DNA of 19,700 bases, taken from NCBI GenBank assembly GCA_910577835.1, contig CAJTOU010000041.1:7110-26809 (forward strand), given 5' to 3'. The stretch comes from an uncultured Lachnospiraceae bacterium. Its GTDB lineage: Bacteria; Bacillota_A; Clostridia; Lachnospirales; Lachnospiraceae. Below, piece by piece: positions 15,915-19,700 of this stretch. Position numbers and translations under genes: made by a program. Every line of letters starts with the position of its first letter. The first letter of the stretch is position 1. The notes under the pieces are model-generated. The model was given only the letters and a program-made list of their open reading frames with translations, had not been told where the DNA came from and searched no databases.

Positions 15915-16222
15915 AAACGATATTCTCCTTATCCCAAAATTATAGTTTATTATATACTTTTTATCATTTTTGATATTAAATTAAAAAATTTCCTAACCAT
16001 TCTCGCTTTTCCAAAAATAATACAAACAATACTTATATATTACAACAAAATTACTCAGGCAGCAAACACTACCTGAGTAATTATTTATATTTTTTTGCTT
16101 ATGTTTTATTCATATTTTCAAATTATTATTTAATATTATTGTATTATTTATTATACAATTCAAACAATCTAATAGATAAAAATATTATAAATAACTGTAA
16201 TCTATCTGATTTTAATGTATAA
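15915..16222. other. AT-rich intergenic region (308 bases)
   Basis: No ORF with a credible start was seen. The region holds the terminator hairpin at 16050-16081 and presumably the promoter of the HAD gene, for which no clear consensus pair was found. Confidence 0.6.
16050..16081 (-). terminator. Intrinsic terminator downstream of the lipoprotein gene
   Basis: A 10-bp stem, ATTACTCAGG (16050-16059) with CCTGAGTAAT (16072-16081), has a 12-base loop. TTTTGTTG follows on the minus strand. It lies about 140 bases after the lipoprotein stop. Confidence 0.75.
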
Positions 16223-16666
16223 TTATTTGTCATCATATCTAATAACGTCATATATATTGCTCCCCTGATTATCTTCTATATGATACATTACATCATCATA
16301 TAATATATATTCACTTGTAAAAGCAAACTGTTTTTCTGTTCCATCTTCATAAATAAATTTCATAATATCTCCCCCATCAATCTTTGGGTCCTTAATTTGA
16401 GTCAGCTTTAATTCTCTTAACACAGCACAAATATCCTGAATAACTGCTTTATTTTTAATTTCTTGCAAAGGATATACTTTTCCAGTTTCAATTTTTACAA
16501 TATTATCAAAAATATTCTCTGAAAATGGTATGTCTATTTTTCTATTTGTAGGCGTTTCCTGACTTTGTTCTATCCCTTTGTTTGATTTTGACGTATTATC
16601 TTTACATGCTGTTAAAAAAGCAAATGGAATTATCATCATGATAAAAATATATAATACTTTACGCAT
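16223..16666 (-). CDS. Small putative lipoprotein
   Basis: The product is 147 residues. A type II signal peptide with lipobox FLTAC (Cys21) predicts a mature lipid-anchored surface protein of about 127 residues. A Ser/Lys/Asn-rich linker is followed by a compact domain with GDIMKFIYEDGTEKQFAF and a Tyr-rich C-terminus. I do not recognise a named family. GGGGGTGAAAAGAA precedes the ATG. The gene begins 13 bases after the end of the frameshifted peptidase gene, so the two were probably one operon. A role as inhibitor or partner of that peptidase is possible, but only the position suggests it. Confidence 0.75.
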   Translation of the reverse strand: MRKVLYIFIMMIIPFAFLTACKDNTSKSNKGIEQSQETPTNRKIDIPFSENIFDNIVKIETGKVYPLQEIKNKAVIQDICAVLRELKLTQIKDPKIDGGDIMKFIYEDGTEKQFAFTSEYILYDDVMYHIEDNQGSNIYDVIRYDDK

Positions 16667-16679
16667 TTCTTTTCACCCC

Positions 16680-17810
16680 CTAATAAAGACTTCTATTCCA
16701 AATAAGCGTAATTCCTGAAGTAGTTATTGTAGCTGCTGAATCTAAAAATGATATTTGATATCCATTAGAGTCCCATGCATAAATTTTTCTAAAATTTGGA
16801 TTTGAGCTATTTGTTCTTGAGTAGGCATAACCATAACCTGTTATTTGGTGTCCCATAGTTTCATCAATCCTACCATCTAATCTTATTACAAAAGGTTTAT
16901 CATTATTAATATTTGATTTGTTCCCAATTTATTCTGGTATTTATTAATGTATATGATAATCCAAAACTTTGTAGACAGGTGCGAGTTTGTTCTAATGTAG
17001 AACCATTATCATAATTTATATGATATTTATCAGCAAAATATTTAGCATTTAATGTTCTTCCTTTTTTATAATTTACAATAGTAGTTGCTGTTGCTGACCA
17101 GCATAAATTATAATTACCTTGTGTAACAAAATTAGTAATATTACATTTATAAGAAGGCCATCCATTATCATATCCACTAATCCACTTCTTACTTGTGAAA
17201 TTTGTGAAGTAACATCAATTTTCTTTATTGTCTTTAAACTATCCGAATAGTCAAGGGAGTTATCAACCATATTTTGAACAAAACTCACTTTTTGTTCAAA
17301 TAGTAAATGAAAAAATGATGATTCATTAAATTTATTTACATACACTTGATGAAATGATTTAATTATATTAGAACTTTCGGCATAATATTTTCCATTAACA
17401 ATGTAAATCAAATATTTCCCAGACTCTAATTTAGAAAGTTCATTTATTATTTCTGTATTATCTGATAATATAACATTTCCGCTCCTATCAGATTCAACAG
17501 CATAATTACATTCATCTTCTTCATAAACTGGATATATAAAAAATATATCATTGCTGTCAGCATTGTAAACACTAATAGGTTCTTTAATTTCCACAAACTC
17601 CTTATTTGCAAAATCACCATTTAATAAACTTTCCATATTTTCTAAACTTTTAATTTTATTATCATTTGAAACACAGATTATTTCTACACCTTTATTTAAT
17701 TCTGATGCTTCAATATTCCTTTTACATGGATAAATAATTGCAAATATTAACAAAAAACAAATAAATACCTTGTTTTTAACTTTTTGCTCATATACATAAT
17801 CTCCTCTCAT
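16680..17810 (-). pseudogene. Papain-like (C39/staphopain-type) secreted peptidase, frameshifted
   Basis: Three frame segments together make one protease of about 375 residues. Segment A (17810 to about 17190) has a signal-peptide-like N-terminus (FICFLLIFAIIYP) and a propeptide-like region. Segment B (about 17190 to 16909, another frame) holds the catalytic QGNYNLCWSATATTIVNY: Gln at 17121-17119 and Cys at 17103-17101, six residues apart as in papain. Segment C (about 16919 to 16680, back in frame A) holds GHQITGYGY (His 16850-16848) and AWDSNG (Asp 16772-16770). Two indels of opposite effect separate them. A third may exist at the 5' end: the SD AGAGGAGAT points to an ATG at 17797 in yet another frame. 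Without correction no full enzyme would be made. Confidence 0.75.
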
Positions 17811-18171
17811 AAAGTAATAATTTTATAGCATTTTTTCAAAAATTATATGCTGTACAAGATTACACCTTTTTTGTATATTTGTTGATTAATAATAATCTAT
17901 TCTAATAAAAAGTTGAAATATTAAAAAATTAATTCTAAAATATTTTTATATTATTATAACTTACCAAATTTCACTTGTCAATTCTAATTTCACAATTTTT
18001 TACTATATTATTCAAAATAGTCAAACATTTCATATGACAATTCTTATTTTTTATATAATTCATCTTTTATTATCAACTTTTCTGGAAAAATTTCTTATGG
18101 GTTAAACCAAATACGGATGAAAATAGATATGTATCGGCAGGAGCATAGATTTTCTCCTGCCACGCCTGTAT
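17811..18171. other. AT-rich intergenic region and composition boundary
   Basis: No gene was seen. Bases up to about 18090 are very AT-rich, and beyond that the GC content rises sharply into the conjugative-element remnant. A TATAAT-like box lies upstream of the peptidase pseudogene but has no matching -35. GGCAGGAG (18136-18143) and CTCCTGCC (18154-18161) form an 8-bp hairpin after the coupling-protein remnant. Confidence 0.55.
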
Positions 18172-18799
18172 TTAGGCGGTTTGACGTTTGGTACGCTGCA
18201 TATATTCCTGTTCCATTTCCCGCATTTCCTCGTCCGTGGGGATGTCCACAATCCCGACATAGGAATAGGAAGTGTTGTATAAATCTATGGTTTCTTTCCC
18301 TAAAAGCTCCGACATTTCTTTGAGCGTGGTTTTCTCCTTGCCGCCTAAGAAAAGGGTGGTGTCGCAATTCCCTGTGATTGTGTCGGCGTTGTCCTTGTAA
18401 ATGGCTTTTAAGTGACTCTGTGCCTGCAAGATAAGGCAGGCGGATATTTCCCGGCTTCGTATGGTGGCAATCAGTTTTTCCAGTTTCGGTATCTGCCCGA
18501 TGTTCGCCACTTCATCAAGCAGGCAGCGGACGTGTACGGGAAGCCTGCCGCCATACACATCATCTGCCTTGTCGCACAAGAGGTTGAAAAGCTGCGTATA
18601 CATCATGGCTACAATGAAGTTGAAAGTGTCGTCCGTGTCGGAGATAATGACAAAGAGGGCGGTTTTCCTGTCCCCCAACGTGTCAAGCTCCAAATCGTCC
18701 GTTTCCATAAGCTCCCGCAGCTCCTTAATGTCAAAGGGAGAAATCCTTGCGCCGCAGCTAATTAAAATCGACTTCGCCGTTTTGCCAGAGACGAATCGT
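18172..18799 (-). pseudogene. VirD4/TraG-type conjugation coupling protein, truncated and rearranged
   Basis: This is a remnant of a type IV coupling protein from an integrative conjugative element. The frame runs from about 18799 (VSGKTAKSILISCGAR) through FDIKELRELM, ALFVIISDTDDTFNF, the Walker-B-like CLLDEVANIGQIPKLEKLIA and TRSREIS-type motifs (ATIRSREISA) to TITGNCDTTLFLGG and ELLGKETIDLYNTS. The N-terminal membrane part and P-loop are missing. After NTS the sequence no longer follows the family. Instead a Glu-rich tail (VGIVDIPTDEEMREMEQEYM) ends at TAA 18172, as if joined to another gene's end. The first ATG inside the fragment is at 18708. Its GC-rich composition contrasts with the flanking DNA. 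It is probably non-functional. Confidence 0.8.
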
Positions 18800-18872
18800 C
18801 AAGGACTTTTTAATCAATTTCACAAAAAATTCACATTTCCAGTGTCCGATAAACCCATTCCATGAATTTCAT

Positions 18873-18901
18873 TTGATTTTTCTTTGGCAGTCGCATATAA
18901 T
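18873..18901 (+). promoter_or_regulatory. Promoter of the AbrB/PIN toxin-antitoxin operon
   Basis: TTGATT (18873-18878), a 17-base spacer and TATAAT (18896-18901) form a near-consensus sigma-A promoter. The expected start point, near 18908, falls inside the palindrome that follows. Confidence 0.85.
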
Positions 18902-18903
18902 AC

Positions 18904-18923
18904 AAGTAGGGAAATCCCTACTT
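18904..18923. promoter_or_regulatory. Palindromic operator of the toxin-antitoxin operon
   Basis: AAGTAGGGA and TCCCTACTT are perfect inverted 9-mers around AA. The site covers the predicted transcription start and lies 24 bases before the antitoxin ATG. This is the usual place for autorepression by an AbrB-type antitoxin or its toxin complex. Confidence 0.75.
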
Positions 18924-18947
18924 TCCATATTTCAGGAGGTGAAAGAT

Positions 18948-19223
18948 ATGTTAGCAAACGCTTTTGTTGACAACGCAAAGGTCATGGCCAAAGGGCAGGT
19001 CACAATCCCAAAAGATGTCCGTGAAGTGCTTGGCGTGGCAAGCGGAGACCGTATTTCTTTTATTGTGGAAGGCGGTACTGTCCGTATCGTTAATTCGGCT
19101 GTCTATGCCATGCAGATGCTCGAGGGGGAAATGGCAGGCGAAGCAGAGCGGACCGGCCTCACATCTGACGATGATGTTATGGCGCTTGTAAAAGAATTGA
19201 GAAATGAGGACGAAAATGCATGA
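18948..19223 (+). CDS. AbrB/SpoVT-type (VapB/MazE-like) antitoxin
   Basis: The product is 91 residues. The SpoVT-AbrB swapped-hairpin domain is clear at about 11-50: MAKGQVTIPKDVREVLGV, then GDRISFIVEGGTVRI. The acidic C-terminal part (about 55-91) would neutralise the toxin. The start ATG 18948 has AGGAGG 9 bases upstream; a longer frame from 18873 overlaps the promoter and is rejected. The stop overlaps the toxin ATG by 4 bases (ATGA). It probably represses its own operon through the palindrome over the start point. The coding DNA is GC-richer than the host genes, in keeping with arrival on a mobile element. Confidence 0.92.
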   Translation: MLANAFVDNAKVMAKGQVTIPKDVREVLGVASGDRISFIVEGGTVRIVNSAVYAMQMLEGEMAGEAERTGLTSDDDVMALVKELRNEDENA

Positions 19224-19624
19224 GGGTTCTGATTGATACGAATGTCCTCATATCTGCGGCATTGAGTGCAAACGGTGTTCCTTATCAGGCTTATGTAAAA
19301 GCAGCCTCTTATCCTAACCACGGATTGATCTGTGAGCAGAATGTGGACGAAATGAAACGGATATTCAATAAAAAATTTCCCAAACGTCTGGCGGCATTGG
19401 ACAAATTTCTTTCAATAGCCTTACTGACGCTGGAATTAGTACCCATCCCAACAGACGAAAATATGTCGGAATCACAGGTCAGGGATGCAGATGACCGTCC
19501 CATTTTAAGAGCGACGATTGCGGCAAAGGCTGATGTCCTGCTCACCGGCGACAAGGATTTTCTGGAATCAGGTTTGGAGAATCCAAAGATCATGACACCG
19601 GCTGAATTTCTCAACATGGAATAA
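19220..19624 (+). CDS. PIN-domain toxin (VapC-like ribonuclease)
   Basis: The product is 134 residues and belongs to the group annotated as 'putative toxin component, PIN family'. The acidic metal-binding set is complete: Asp6 in VLIDTNVLISA, Glu44 in NVDEMKR, the Asp89-Asp92 cluster in RDADDRPIL, and Asp111/Asp113 in LLTGDKDF. PIN toxins cleave RNA, often tRNA, when released from the antitoxin; the exact target is unknown. It is translationally coupled to the antitoxin through ATGA. A strong terminator follows. The gene looks intact while the conjugation gene beside it is broken, as expected if loss of the pair is selected against. Confidence 0.92.
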   Translation: MRVLIDTNVLISAALSANGVPYQAYVKAASYPNHGLICEQNVDEMKRIFNKKFPKRLAALDKFLSIALLTLELVPIPTDENMSESQVRDADDRPILRATIAAKADVLLTGDKDFLESGLENPKIMTPAEFLNME

Positions 19625-19642
19625 AAACAGCTTTGTATGGCA

Positions 19643-19682
19643 GGACCGGAAACTGTAACAGCTTCCGGCCCTGTCCTTTTAC
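19643..19682 (+). terminator. Intrinsic terminator of the toxin-antitoxin operon
   Basis: CCGGAA (19646-19651) pairs with TTCCGG (19663-19668), extended inward by CTG/CAG and outward by GGA/TCC with a bulge. TTTT follows at 19677-19680. It lies about 20 bases after the toxin stop. Confidence 0.8.
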
Positions 19683-19700
19683 ATCTGCCGTATCTCATTT

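Noticed and set aside
17073..17150. C-terminal hydrophobic segment and poly-Gln tail of the 245-codon ORF at 17073-17810
   Set aside because: These residues come from reading the protease coding DNA in the wrong frame after the first frameshift.

Overview
The window looks like chromosomal DNA from a low-GC anaerobic Firmicute, most likely a gut Lachnospiraceae-type Clostridium relative. This is an inference from a pyruvate formate-lyase/activase pair, a BceRS-like two-component system, AzlCD, AT-rich intergenic DNA and AAGGAGG-type ribosome binding sites. Nearly every gene from about 300 to 18800 is on the minus strand. Only the IS3 fragment at the left edge and the toxin-antitoxin pair at the right edge are on the plus strand.

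Layout. (1) 1-108 is the 3' end of an IS3-family transposase. (2) 317-1989 is an intramembrane-sensing histidine kinase and OmpR-type regulator of the BceRS type, with no transporter beside it. (3) 2189-6624 is a signalling block: a fusion of MshEN-like motifs, a CheX domain and a receiver; a methyl-accepting chemotaxis protein; and an HD-GYP c-di-GMP phosphodiesterase that probably starts at TTG. (4) 6798-10169 is pflA and pflB, with a highly structured intergenic RNA region between them and an array of 14-bp repeats in the pflB leader. (5) 10494-13705 is an operon with a consensus promoter. It encodes a small secreted protein, then, after an intergenic terminator-like hairpin, a membrane-anchored protein and two FtsX-type permeases. 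No ATPase is visible. (6) 13828-14917 is azlD and azlC. (7) 15042-15914 is a HAD phosphatase whose motif IV region carries a 12-residue tandem repeat. (8) 16223-17810 is a lipoprotein gene behind a frameshifted papain-like (C39/staphopain-type) peptidase pseudogene. (9) From about 18100 the base composition becomes visibly more GC-rich: a truncated and rearranged VirD4/TraG-type coupling protein, then an intact AbrB/PIN toxin-antitoxin operon with promoter, operator and terminator. This reads as the residue of an integrative conjugative element.

How the genes work together. PflB cleaves pyruvate to acetyl-CoA and formate, and PflA installs its glycyl radical. The HD-GYP enzyme degrades c-di-GMP, and the fusion next to it carries three 24-residue repeats spaced exactly as in c-di-GMP-binding MshEN domains. 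This suggests a link between c-di-GMP level and CheY-phosphate removal or chemoreceptor output. The most novel-looking items are that fusion, the structured RNA after pflB, the 14-bp repeat array before pflB, the secreted-protein/FtsX operon and the repeat-expanded HAD gene.
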